NCBI RefSeq assembly: GCF_000276665.1
Contig: NW_004955433.1
Span: 21,506,900 to 21,570,899 of the forward strand
DNA length: 64,000 nucleotides
Source: Chinchilla lanigera
Taxonomy: Eukaryota > Chordata > Mammalia > Rodentia > Chinchillidae
Reading direction: 5' to 3'
Both the position numbers and the translations under genes were made by a program. The notes below the pieces were generated by a model, which searched no databases, had not been told where the DNA came from, and saw nothing but the letters and a program-made list of their open reading frames with translations. Below are positions 35,189 through 46,060 of the stretch, piece by piece (the first letter of the stretch is position 1; every line of letters begins with the position of its first letter).

Positions 35189-35594
35189 AGAATATACATG
35201 TTTTAATGTCATCAGATATTTGGTGACTACAGCAAAAAATAAAAATCATAATGATAGATATGTGTCTCCGTTTACATCTATGCACTTATGGGGCATATCA
35301 AACAGTATACTGTAAGGATCTATTCCTGATTTGAATGAATAAATTAACCCATGATCATTCTGCTATGTTCTCCAGCAAAAGGGAAAATAGCGATACACCA
35401 CACAGCCTCCAGGCTCAAGTTGCTCTGCTTGCCCGTGAACAAATTAGTTGTGTTGTTTGGTTGAAAGAACAGAGATTATATGTACCAAGGTGAGAGAAAA
35501 TGTCATTTCTTTTTAACTTGTGGAAAACTGGTAGGATATGAAAAAAGGAATGAAGAATTTTGAAAAGATAAAAGAGTCACACAAATTTTTCATT

Positions 35595-35925
35595 TACCAT
35601 CTGTGTAAACTTGAGAAAAATTAGAGAACCTCCCTGAACTTTGATATGACTGCCAAGGAGGCTAAAATTGCTGTTAGAACTAGTGAGATGGCATGTGTAA
35701 AGTCCCTATTAATACAGGATTTCTTATGTTTGTCATTCATTTTACAGTGCATACTCTTCTATGTAAATTCAACTTCCTTCAACACATTCATATGAGATAG
35801 GGATTATCATCTTGCAGAAGAAGAAACTGAGTTTCAGAGGGTTGACATATTTGGCTTGTAAGTGGTACAGCTGAGACTCAACCTTAGGCAACTTAACTCT
35901 AAAGCAAAGTTCCCAGTCATGATAA
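35595..35925. repeat. Two facing MIR relics
   Basis: 35595-35720 is MIR-like in the plus direction (catctgtgtaaacttgagaa, gagaacctccctgaactttg). 35745-35925 is MIR-like in the minus direction (gggattatcatcttgcagaa, gaaactgagtttcagagggt, gtaagtggtacagctgagac). Confidence 0.55.
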
Positions 35926-36409
35926 GATACTGGTTCTTAGGTGTCATAAATTATTTACACTCGGCTTCCATTTCAGGACCATCAATTGAAGAGCTGGCCA
36001 AGTTCTCTTACTAAGTTCCTCATGGTCATGATGTAGATGAACGTAGTCCTTAACAGTGGTCCAAAATGTTCCAGACTTGTGCTCCAAACACTTAGTGTAC
36101 TTCAAACATGATCCACCTGAACATGTAGGAAGTAGCAGGATAGAACTAGAGAACATGGACTTTAAAGCAACTCTACACTGAGGCCTGATGACCTTTTTAT
36201 GACCTAGTAGCTGAGAGGCCCATGAAGAGACTTATACTGCTCATCTACATGTTGTAGCAAGTAATTAGCCCCATAAAAATCACCCATGTAAAATCCAAGA
36301 AACATTGCTAATTGTGGTAGAAGAGGGCACACCAGTGGCTATAATAGTAAAAGTAGTCTTAGTAGTAGCTATAATTGCAATAAAAATCATATTCACAGCA
36401 GAAAATTTG

Positions 36410-36768
36410 ACATATTAGTTTAGTAGGGCTGTCATAATAAAATACCACAGATGGCTTAAACAACACATATTTATCTTCTCACAATTCTGGAAGCTATGAG
36501 TCTGACATAAAGATGTTACAGTGGTTGATTTCTACTGAGACTTTGCTTATAGATGGTCATCTTCTTTCTGGAACTTTACCTCTTTTTTTTCCTCCCTGTA
36601 AGTCTGTATTCAAATGTCCTCCTCTTTAAAAGGACATCATTCATTTTAGATTTGAGACTACCCTAATGGCATTATTTTAACATAATTATGTCTTTGCAGA
36701 TGTCTGATTCTAAGGCACTAGGGATTAGAACTGCAAAATATGAGTGTTGGGAGAACATAATTCATACA
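36410..36768 (-). mobile_element. ERVL-MaLR LTR (MLT1/MST-like)
   Basis: Reverse MaLR order: gtagggctgtcataataaaa, taccacagatggcttaaaca, tctcacaattctggaagcta, ggacatcattcattttagat, and the final gagtgttgggagaacataat. Ends and target duplications are unclear, so limits are approximate. Confidence 0.75.
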
Positions 36769-37530
36769 AAATAGAAAGCTTTACACATATCAATTTCCCA
36801 TGGGCCAAGAATCTATCAGAATGTTTAACATTATGGAACTTAGGACTTTTCACATTAGAAATAATAAATTGTGTGATGATTCAAGCAAGACTGTACCTTT
36901 GGTCCTCAATCTAAAAAGTATAACAATATTAATGTATATATTGAAGTGCTCATGGAGAATTTTGCATATGTGTGTTTTGAGGATGGTAATGCTAAAATAT
37001 TTCTGGGATTTTAACTGAAGGGTGCCATGCAAAAAAGGTCCTGTACAATGAAGAATTATCTTGCATTGCCTGTGGCTTTTGAAATTCCATCAGATGTTCA
37101 GGTGGACTTGAAACTTTATAATCTAATATATCTAGATTCAACTTTATTTGACATATGGACAAGTGAATTTTAAAAAGGCACTTAATTTTTCAGGAATACA
37201 ACTTTGGTGCAAATTGAGAAAGATAGTCATATTTTAAATTTTCCAAAATTTACCTTTACAGAAAATCATATCTTTTGTGAAAATACCCTTATTGACATGT
37301 ATACGCCCACCAGAACACATTTGCTTCAGTCTATATTTTCAGCAGTCTCATTCATGGTCATTTTGGATATGGATATAGGTTCATTTTACTATTTTGTTAT
37401 ATTTCTTTTTAATACAGTGTCATAATTTTTATGGGAAATAATTGTTATTTTATTAAGAGCTACTTTCTTAGACTTCTTTCTGTATCACTATAAAGCATTA
37501 CATTGATTTTTAAGTTATGTATGTACATAG
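36769..37530. other. AT-rich DNA, no gene seen
   Basis: No repeat recognised with confidence; long T- and A-rich blocks only. Confidence 0.35.
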
Positions 37531-37535
37531 TTTAT

Positions 37536-37722
37536 GTTACAGTGGAGCCTTAGTTTACGACCTGCCCCATGAGTCTGGAGATGGCTATGGTTGTGTTCTT
37601 CCGCACACACAGGGTTCGCAAACGGAAGCAAACTTTGGCCACATGCTTCTGTTCGTGAACCGAATTGCTTGCAAACGATATCCCTTAACCGAGCTATTTC
37701 TGTATCTACAAATTGAACTTCA
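37536..37722. mobile_element. Unclassified DNA-transposon-like segment, CpG-bearing
   Basis: The segment begins cagtggagccttagtttacg, resembling the terminal CAGTGGAACCTCGGTT of Tc1/mariner-type MITEs. It contains ggttcgcaaacggaagcaa and ctgttcgtgaaccgaattgc, characteristic paired TTCG/CGAA words. It holds about nine CpGs in a CpG-poor neighbourhood. The other end is not resolved. Confidence 0.4.
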
Positions 37723-37849
37723 GGATACTAAAAGGAGTGTTTAAAAATATTTATTGTAAAAAGACGCAGTAAAATTCAAAGCAACCACATTCGCAGTGCC
37801 CTCCACATGTGTCTTGTGAGTCAAATGTTGGATTATTGTCATGGAACTC

Positions 37850-37945
37850 TAATCAGTCAAAGCCAGAAGAGGAAACTAAGGTCTGCAAGGACAAGCAACT
37901 GGCCGAGGTCATAATCAGAAGACTACAGTCAGAGTGTAATGTGGA
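37850..37945 (-). repeat. MIR SINE relic
   Basis: gaggaaactaaggtctgcaa, ggacaagcaactggccgagg and tcataatcagaagactacag follow the reverse MIR core. Confidence 0.55.
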
Positions 37946-37983
37946 AATGCACAGCACCTTAGAACCTTGATTCTGGATGGGGC

Positions 37984-38005
37984 TTTCCCACACGGGTGTG
38001 GGAAA
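37984..38005. promoter_or_regulatory. Perfect 10-bp palindrome with RBPJ-like cores
   Basis: tttcccacac and its exact complement gtgtgggaaa are separated by two bases. Each arm contains TGTGGGAA on one strand, the core recognised by RBPJ (CSL). No binding is shown; the arrangement is not the usual paired-site geometry. Confidence 0.3.
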
Positions 38006-39135
38006 TTATGCAATCTAATGCAAATTATGATCAGCAGCAAAAACCTTTGAGTTTGGGGAGGAAAAGGAGAATGAACACACAAAATCTGAGGACTATGCTA
38101 TGACTATGCATTTCCTTCTGGCAAATGATGGTGTTATTTGTTCATGGCTTTAAATTAATTTTTCAAGTTTACACATCCAGTTTAGAATTCTATGAAGGAA
38201 GAAGATAAAACACAGTAATTAGCTTATTGCCCTGCAATTATTAAAAGGCTATGATGTCAGTCCCCATAGGAACCTCCTGTTTGTGTAACAGTCTTGAAAG
38301 GAAATAGTGCCTTATTCTTTCCGTCACTTTTTGTGCTATGTCACATGACTCCCACCACACTATGAGGGGAGCGGCAGCCCCCTTCACTTTAGTGTTAGGT
38401 ACATAGACCAAGCTTCGTGGCAGTCAACACAAATATCTCAGTAAATTAAGGCCACTGATTGGGAAGACACACTTTTATCAAAACTTACAGTAGTCTTCTG
38501 ATACATAGATGATAAAAGTCATATAAAGATATTTCAGTTTTACCTGAAATATATGAAAATGGATACAATTTCTCCATTTCTTCTCTTCATTTCTCATCCC
38601 ATTTCTTACAAAGCTCAGCTAACCCAGCCACAAAAATGGGAAGCCAGTGTGACTTATCACCAAACATTTCCTATGATCAGGTTTCCTAACCTCCTAGGTG
38701 CATCCGAATCCAATATTAAAGACCCCCCTTCAGGAAGAAGTCTTATTTCAGCACCTCCTATCCCTTTCCCCTTCAGATTCCATGACCTCCCCAGAATAGA
38801 GCAGGTCACCTTAGAGTGTCATTATTTGATGAGCTTTTTTCTGGGATTTCCTACTCAGTCAAAATAGAACTGTTTAAAGCAAACATAATGTCACTGATTA
38901 TCTTGTGGTCTCCAGGAGAGCACTTGGTACACTGCAGCTTATTTATGTTCAGGGCACAGAATTACTGATATATTCGACAATAACTAAAATATTTTCTTTT
39001 ACAATATTTTGATTCTTCCTTTTAGATTGAGCCTTCTCATTCACCCAGAGCCAAGAAACCATGTCTTTTTAAATATACCTCACAAATGAAGTAAAGTCTA
39101 CTTAGCTCCATGTAATTGCAGACATGATTTTACAC
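38006..39135. other. Single-copy DNA, no gene seen
   Basis: AT-rich, with no recognised repeat. A 104-codon frame at 38553-38867 shows no domain. Confidence 0.35.
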
Positions 39136-39139
39136 GAAT

Positions 39140-39222
39140 GAATCTCTCTCTCAGACTCTCTCTCTCTCCCTCTCTCTTTCTGACTCTGTCTCTGTCTGTA
39201 TCCCTGTCTCTGTCTCTCTCAA
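39140..39222 (+). repeat. (TC)n-rich imperfect microsatellite
   Basis: TCTC runs interrupted by GAC, CCC and TCTGTC units. Confidence 0.9.
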
Positions 39223-39611
39223 ATTCATTACTTAAATTGGAACAGTTAATGAGGGTTGCTCATAGAATCTTGTGAAAATGATTTTCAGGTGAAAATACAA
39301 TTTCCACGAAAGCTGTGAGCTTCTAAGTCAATTTGATGACAGTAGGGGTGTTTGAATCTTGGGCTTCTTCTTGGTCCAGGAACCAATGCCGTCCTGTGAG
39401 GCCCTGGGTACTTTATCAATGGGTATGGTGCTGCAGTGGTTCTTACTGTGGCAATCAGCAAAGTGGCTGTGGAAGTTAAAAAGAGCCTGTCTCCTGTGCT
39501 GCTGATAAGAGAAAGATGGGTAGGAAAGTCACAGGTGCTGCAAATAGAAAATTTTATTAATAAAGAGATGAATATATTCATGTTAGAATTGGTTTTGGAA
39601 ATACCAATATA

Positions 39612-39722
39612 TACTATATTGTAACACTATATATGTAACACTATATATGTAACTACATATGTAACACTATATGTAACAATATAGTTACTATATATTGTAA
39701 CACTGTATATATGTAACAATAA
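39612..39722 (+). repeat. GTAACACTATATAT minisatellite
   Basis: A 14-bp unit gtaacactatatat occurs exactly at 39621-39634 and 39635-39648, then as variants starting at 39649, 39661, 39673, 39697 and 39713. Several arms are also self-complementary (tatata). Confidence 0.85.
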
Positions 39723-39849
39723 GGATAAAGTTAAATAAGTAATAAAACATTTACATGATGAAATACTATGAAATTATTTATTAAAAGTAAGAATATAAAA
39801 AACAAAATACACAGATTGCCAAGTTTAAACATCAGCCAAGTTCAACCTT

Positions 39850-39960
39850 GTATCAAATTTGTTAGTTACTATCATTCTTATTTTACAGACAAGGAATCTA
39901 GACTAAAGCGATGTTTAAATTGTCAATATCATATAACTAATAAAAGGTAAAACTGATGCT
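39850..39960 (-). repeat. MIR SINE relic
   Basis: tactatcattcttattttac, agacaaggaatctagactaa and aattgtcaatatcatataac match the reverse MIR core. Confidence 0.5.
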
Positions 39961-41875
39961 TAAAATCAGATGTGTCAAATGTAAAGGTTCATGTTCTTCC
40001 TACTTTATTGAATTACTAATGGAAATACTTTCAAAGGCATGAGAAAAATGTTCAGGCTGGAGGGTGACATAGCAAAGGTGATGAAGATGATCACAGGCAG
40101 TTGTGTTATATCAGGATGCAGAAGGGAAAATAGAAAGAACAAAATAAGAGGAAGGAAGAAATAAGTTTGTATATTCATTGTTCTCTTTTCTTTTTATCTT
40201 TCTGCTCTTCCTAAATGTCTTAAAATGAGCATGTCATATATAGTATCAAAAAAATAAGAAAAGGAAATAGTCTAGATTTTGCTTGTTTGTTTGTATGTTT
40301 ACAAATACAAACAAGTGATTGCATTCATCTTTCATTCCCAGGCACCATTCTGAGGTGTCTACTGAACAAACCTAGGCAGGAAGCCCCCTTCTCAGAAAGG
40401 AACTTCAGTATTGCTTATTTCCAGCAGGTTCTGCTGCTTTACAACAGCATCACAGAAAGAAATGAAGCAGAATGGGTTAGTAGGGATTGGGCGGTCAATG
40501 TGACAAATGATCCGATTTGGTGGAAAGGAGTTGCAACAGAGGAAAGCCATTTGATTTGGAGATTAAGATATTGGCAGCACATGCTAACATCGGTGGGACA
40601 TCAGGGTCCAGAGCCAGACCATGGGTGTGAAAGGAGACAAGGAAAGGAGGAGACTGTCAGCAGGTAGGTGCCACTTTCAATCCATGGGAGAGTAATAGCA
40701 CGTCAATTAAAGTGTACCAAGTTTGCATGAAGGTTTCCCGTTGTGATTCAACAATCATTTCAAATTTCTCAACCACAAATTTGAAATGCATACACTTTGA
40801 CAAGGAGGGAGGGTAGAAATTGCTGTCTAGGAAGTTTTAAGGAAAGAGATAAGTCTGAGCCACTTCGGATTGTTGTTTTCTAGAATACAGGATATTTTTA
40901 CTGTCTTGAAATGGTCTCCTCTTATAAATGGAGCTCTCAGTGCCATGAGAGGCTTGGTATTAACAGCTGATTTGGATCCCTGCGAACTACACATTCTTGT
41001 TCCCTGTATATTTGTAAGAAAAGAGTACTATAGGGAAAGCTATTGCCATTAGCTCGGTTTGCCTTCAGGGAATTTAATGAAGAGAAAGAACCTGGGGAGA
41101 AAATAGCTTTTTTTATATATAAGAAGCTGGATACCTCATTTACACTGTCCTCACTTGTGTTAAGCCAGATCCATTTTTCCCCTACACCCAGCAAGCCTGC
41201 CAGTCTGCTTTCTTTTTCTTAAGTGTCCGCTTCCAATTTAACATATTTATTGGTGTTCTCAAGTGAGCCTTCAACAGAATTCAGCCATTTAAGGGCTGGC
41301 CCTCATCTCCTTATAAATTAGTTTTGAATATCGCTCAGTATGCACAACATTCCTCACTTACCCAAGTTAGAACTCCTTATTAGACTAGGAAGAATTTGTG
41401 TTTTAATTAGTTTTACCTCTGGTGTACGAAGCCCACTGAGATTACTACACTTAGTAAAATTTAATTAACTTGACAAAAGATCCTAATTGTTTTCGTGCCA
41501 CTGGTCTTTTGCAAGGCTAAAAATAATGCCCTCCAAATTAAGCGGCCACCACAAAGCTTCATTTTGTTTGTCCTATATTAAAAAATATATATATATAATT
41601 CATATGAAGTTTATTTTTTTCTTTTTCAGGCATTGGGATTTTGGTGCAGAAGCAGAAATTTACAAATGCTTTAAGAAGGAATACAGGGCAATCAGGATGA
41701 GCAGGAAGAGTGCAAGGGAAGAAACGCCCCTCTCCCTTTCGTTCTTGTGGAAAGCTTGGTGGAAATGAGATGAGGAACATATTGATTTGTTCAATTCCTC
41801 AAAGACCCAAGCAGACATAATACATCATGTGAATTAATAATGAAAGTTTATAAGTGAAAAATGCTGACTGAGAGA
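39961..41875. other. Single-copy DNA including a possible conserved element
   Basis: No repeat recognised except an AT run at 41583-41598. The 126-codon frame at 40287-40667 is not protein-like. The block 41200-41540 holds several homeodomain-type TTAATTA/TAATTAG words and could be a conserved enhancer-like element. Confidence 0.35.
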
Positions 41876-41932
41876 ATATTCATTCATTTATTCATTTATC
41901 ATTCATTTACTCCTTTAATATGCATTTCCACA
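41876..41932 (+). repeat. (ATTC)n low-complexity tract
   Basis: Imperfect ATTC/ATTT units; may be the tail of an old L2 on the minus strand. Confidence 0.7.
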
Positions 41933-42302
41933 GGGCCAATTTTTTGGGTCAAGTGTTCACAATGACAGTATTCATTCCACAAGGCCCTTATTTTTTGCAA
42001 TGTCATCTCAAATGTAAAACTTCCATCTTCCTTTGCTCTCTCCAGCTAACATTACATAGCCTTCAAGGCCAGAAGCATTTCTAGCTCCCTTTTTTGTATT
42101 TTTAAAGCACTTTGTCTTTGAGTCTAACAACACCACATTGGAGGGAAGTATTTTGGTATACTGTATTGCTGCTGTGGGCTTTTTTTGGTTTCTCTGTGGC
42201 ACTGTAGCCAAAACAGGCTTCCACCTTGACACTGTTCGACCTTTCAAAAGAAAATCCCTTCAATGTTTTAGTATTCCCTAAATGAAGAAATTATAATAGT
42301 TT

Positions 42303-42972
42303 TGACATAGGGGAAAGAAATTCCCAACCTGCTAGACATCCAAAACACTGAGCTCCTGTTCTCTAAAATCCAGGAATGAATCCTAGCAACAATGGAGGTG
42401 AAGAGAAGGGAGAATTTATTGAAAGCAGAATAATCTTCTAAGAGGGAGAGAAGGGAGCCTGGAAAGTGGCTTGCCCACTGACCCTGCTTCGCAAGGATGT
42501 TATACTGAGAGAACCACAAGGTGAGGTGGATTCAAGGTGGGACAAAACTATAGTCAACTATTGAGATTACAGGTATAATCACTTAGGTAATATTGATCCA
42601 ATGGGAAGTCCAATGGGTGTGAGGTGGGACAAAACTATGGTTACCCAATAAGATTACAATATAGTCCCTTAGGTAACACTGATTAAATGGGAAGCAAGTC
42701 ACATAGCCAGTGCATGGGGGATGGACCAGTACTTTCCTAGAAGGGGTGGGTTAGTGTTTGGTCCTCCACCTGAGGTGATTGATGCCTTTTTAAAATGTCA
42801 ATCACTGCTGTTAGTCTTTCGGGGAAGTACATGGGTGTAGTCATTTCTCTATCCTGAGGCCTGACCTTCAACAAATGCACCTCCAGCCTCAGTTGTCTTC
42901 TGCACTGGCCTCTCAAGGGTCCAGCCCTGTCTGACTGTCTTCAGTAATTCTAAATAACTTAGTTATCTATCA
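42303..42972 (-). mobile_element. Unnamed LTR-like repeat, copy A
   Basis: This 670-bp segment aligns end to end with 58206-58917. Plus-strand limits are TG (tgacataggggaaag) and CA (ttatctatca), with near-identical 5-bp flanks tagtt (42298-42302) and taatt (42973-42977). A reverse AATAAA lies at 42415-42420, which would put the R/U5 part at the low-coordinate side of a minus-strand LTR. About 75-bp units beginning gtgggacaaaactat occur twice in tandem with CCAAT-like words. The family is not one I recognise; a rodent ERV LTR is my best reading. Confidence 0.55.
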
Positions 42973-42977
42973 TAATT

Positions 42978-43343
42978 TCTCTTGGTGAAAGGTTGAATGC
43001 AAGTAAAATAAAGCAAGTGGGCAAGGTTTCATATAGAGTTCATGCTCAGGGTTATAATTGGAGTTTCACCTCTGAGATCCAATTGAGTTACCTTGACCCT
43101 GATGCTAGCAAGCCTAATATCCTTATCTTTCTCCTTGAGCTACTACATAGCTAAAGAATGCACAGACCTCTGAGTTTGTCTGACAGTATATCTTTTTAAA
43201 TATGAGAATATGATCATTGCCATCTTATCTATTTGTATAATAAACATAATGTCACATCAATCAAATTTGACTTTTAAAACAAAAATTGTTGATACTGAGG
43301 ATGGGAGGCAACATTTCAAAAATGTCTGCTTTGGCTTGATTAC
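42978..43343. other. Single-copy DNA, no gene seen
   Basis: Nothing recognised. Confidence 0.35.
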
Positions 43344-43356
43344 AAAATCAGACCAG

Positions 43357-43443
43357 GGGGCTGGGGATTTAACTCAGTGGCACAGTGCCTGCATGGCAAG
43401 CATGAGGTCGTGAGTTCAATTCCTGATACCATTAAAAAAAAAA
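43357..43443 (+). repeat. ID-type SINE, first of a tandem pair
   Basis: ID copy (ctggggatttaactcagtgg, gtgcctgcatggcaagcat, gagttcaattcctgatacc) with A tail. Flanked by the perfect 13-bp repeat aaaatcagaccag at 43344-43356 and 43444-43456. Confidence 0.92.
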
Positions 43444-43456
43444 AAAATCAGACCAG

Positions 43457-43538
43457 GGCTGGGGATACAATTCCATGGCACAAGCACCTGCCTAAGTTAG
43501 ATTCCCGGTACCAAAAAAAAAAAAAAAAAAAAAAAAAA
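43457..43538 (+). repeat. ID-type SINE, second of a tandem pair
   Basis: A shorter ID (ggctggggatacaattccat, gcacctgcctaagttagatt) lacking the segment between the two promoter boxes around ggcaagcgcaaggtc, with about 26 A residues as tail. A third, shortened copy of the flanking repeat (cagacca) follows at 43539-43545. Confidence 0.88.
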
Positions 43539-43545
43539 CAGACCA

Positions 43546-44945
43546 TTTTAATGCATGTTGGAAAATCATAGATATGCTCAGAGCTTTATCTTACCTGTCT
43601 TTATCCCCCTAGTCCCACAAATTAAAGGTAACATTGGCATTGTGATTGTGTATATCAGCACTCATGTGGTGAACTGTCTAGAAGCAAGTTTCTCCCTATT
43701 TCTAAAATGTCAATCTTCCCATCTGTGTTTTGGTGAAAGCCCCCAACTCCAGACATTCAATTTGGGTTCTGCAGCTACTCAGCTCAATGTAGTTATACTC
43801 AGGTTGCCAATCATGGTCCTCGGTGCCACTGAGTGTATGCCTATAACCTGGACACTCAGGATACTCCACCCCTCTGACCACAGTGCCCATACAATGATGT
43901 CTGTCACCAACCTGCACCAAAACCCTTCTCTGATTGTGTGTTAACTACATAAGCTCTCTACTTCCTTCAGGCTCAGTCTAGGGCTAGCAGAACCCTGGTG
44001 ATAGATGGCTATGTCTGTGTCTGTGTGTGAGTGCTACATGGAGCATGCCTAATGCTAAAGAAAAGATCCAGGACAGCCATTCAGAAAATCAACACAAGAC
44101 CTGAAGAAAGGGAAAGAAAGAGGGACAAGAGCAGTGAGGGTAAAGAGGAAGATGAGAGTATTCTTGAAATGATTAGAGACATTTGCTTGCAGACTCAGAC
44201 ATTTTCATTAGGTAAGAAAGTAAATACGTTCTCTCTGGTAAACTTGAGTCAGAGTTCTGCTAATTGCTACTGAAAGTTTGCTCCATTCCTCCATATTTTC
44301 AGCTCCCCTTTTAATGTCCTATTTTGATTGCCTGGCCTTTCTTCAACAATCACATGACCAGTTTCAAGGTCTGGCCTGGGCCAGAACTCTGTTTTGTGAG
44401 AACATAAGCCAAATGCGAGGTCCATGGGTAATATTATCTTCCACCCTGCCACAAGCTTGTGTACCTAGCACACTAGGTGGGAAATTGTCTGTGGGGTTCA
44501 CAGCATGCACACGCATGGATCACTCCCAGAGAACTTCAGCATCTTTCGGACCTGAGACCTTTACAAATGCACAGAAGCCAGAAAAAATGAAGTTTCTTCT
44601 GAGCAAGGAAGCTCTGCAATTCAGTTCTATCACTCAGAAAGGATGGTCTTCCTGCAGAGAGAAGTAGTAGACATTCTTGGGAATTTCCTCTGCCAGTATA
44701 AGCATGGACTTTGACCATGCAAATTGGTCAACTAATTCAAATATCATATATATATATATACCACATGATGAAGTATCATATATTTGTAAGGTCAACCATC
44801 TGTACAATATTAATGAACAATGACAAACACACGCTCTAGAACAAGAGGAAAAGTGTGTGTGTGGTTGATATCTACATCTACATCCCTGTTCTGCTTCAAT
44901 ATCTACATAGATCCTTCTAAGGAGAACTTCCTGAATTTCTGAAGG
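43546..44945. other. Mostly single-copy DNA, no gene supported
   Basis: Two frames of 129 codons (43555-43944 and 44278-44667) show no recognisable protein. The part at 43780-43930 resembles an ancient repeat in its word content but cannot be classed. An (AT)n run lies at 44745-44760. Confidence 0.35.
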
Positions 44946-44949
44946 ATCA

Positions 44950-45050
44950 GATCTCAACACTGAGGTTATTACAAAAGATTGCCCCCAAATCTTAGAACAG
45001 TGTGTCACACATTGCCCCTGGTATCACAATCTGTGGATAATTTAAACTAT
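44950..45050 (+). pseudogene. Mariner transposase fragment (plus)
   Basis: The words cagtgtgtcacacattgccc, ctggtatcacaatctg repeat, in the opposite orientation, part of the mariner fragment at 45540-46060 (reverse of 45830-45880). In the plus frame it encodes S-H-I-A-P-G-I-T-I, the stretch after the first catalytic Asp of mariner transposases. Only this small piece remains. Confidence 0.5.
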
Positions 45051-45403
45051 CCACAATAACTGCCATTCAGCATATATTTAAGGATTGCTTACTATGTGTT
45101 GACAAAAAATGACAGAAAAACAATAATACATAAGAAACAACCTTATTCTTAATTTTTGGTGTGTGCAATCTGCTGCTACTTCAGTCATGATGAATGCTTA
45201 TAATTTTTCCTCCTTCTGCAGTACCCTTTGTTTCCACGTGTATATTTGTCCAGGTTCTTCCCAAACTTCAGGATCTATGAAATAAATCACCTCTGTGGAT
45301 ACAATATGTATTTTCTTTTGTATTCAATGTTCCCATAGCACATTAGCTATAGCTTCCTTTTGACATGTAACACACGTAGTCATTTAGTAGTTATAAACAC
45401 AAA

Positions 45404-45465
45404 GGGCTGGGGATATAGCTCAGTGGCACAGCACCCGAGGTTGTGGGTTCAATTCCTGGTACCTC
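45404..45465 (+). repeat. Internally deleted ID-type SINE
   Basis: gggctggggatatagctcag, tggcacagcacc then gaggttgtgggttcaattcc: the tRNA-like middle (gcctgcctggcaagcgcaa) is missing. It lies between the two mariner fragments. Confidence 0.8.
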
Positions 45466-45539
45466 CCCTCTGCAAATGAACACATACATGTGTATATGCG
45501 TAGAATATCTACAATCTATGTATGAAATGTGATAAAGAT

Positions 45540-46060
45540 GAGATTGTCTGAGTTTAAAAATTTCATTATGGGAGAAGACACACTGCCTTTAATCCTTTTC
45601 AAAATATTCTCCATTGAATCAAACACATTCTATTGTTCTAGCCAGGTTCTCAAGTGGTTCTGGAAACCTTCTTTTGTACCTTTAGTTGTGCTGTTGTGGG
45701 TGCTTCAAAGTCCCAAATGAATTCAAAATATTTCTCTTTCGTGGTCATTTCAACTTTGGGGAAGAGGCAGACGTCACATGGTGCCAGATCCAGTGAATGA
45801 GGTGGTTGAGGACACACTGTTATATCTTTATTTGACAGAGATTGTCATACCAGGGGCAATGTGTGACACACTGTCATGATGGAGGATGAAACTGTTTGCT
45901 CAAGTGAAGGAGGGCTTTAGAGATGTGCCAAAAAGTGGCAAGAAGAATGGGATACGTGAGTTCAAAGTCAGGGGGACTTTTATGACGGGGATTAATGGCA
46001 ATGTGTCCTTTACCGTAATAAGTTTTTTATTTAAACATTCACCAAATTTTAGTTCATCAT
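45540..46060 (-). pseudogene. Mariner-type transposase remnant (minus)
   Basis: On the minus strand the translation shows the mariner C-terminal half in two frames: LHHDSVSHIAPG at about 45840-45885 (the H-H-D containing the second catalytic Asp), then, after a frameshift, PPHSLDLAPCDVCLFPK at about 45745-45800 (the family's PPYSPDLAPCD block with the third Asp), followed by sequence fitting the region after it. Mariners use a DD34D triad; only these two Asp sites are visible here. Several stops and a frameshift make it inactive. The upstream half and terminal inverted repeats were not identified. Confidence 0.75.

Noticed and set aside
39612..39722. CRISPR-like array
   Set aside because: Units are directly adjacent with no unique spacers, and the sequence is mammalian; it is a minisatellite.
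40287..40667. 126-codon plus-strand frame
   Set aside because: Low protein likeness and no recognisable motif.
43390..43540. Segmental duplication explaining the two ID SINEs
   Set aside because: The two SINEs differ in sequence and in an internal deletion, so separate insertion is simpler.
43555..43944. 129-codon plus-strand frame
   Set aside because: Starts in DNA after a SINE and shows no protein-like pattern; part of it resembles an ancient repeat.
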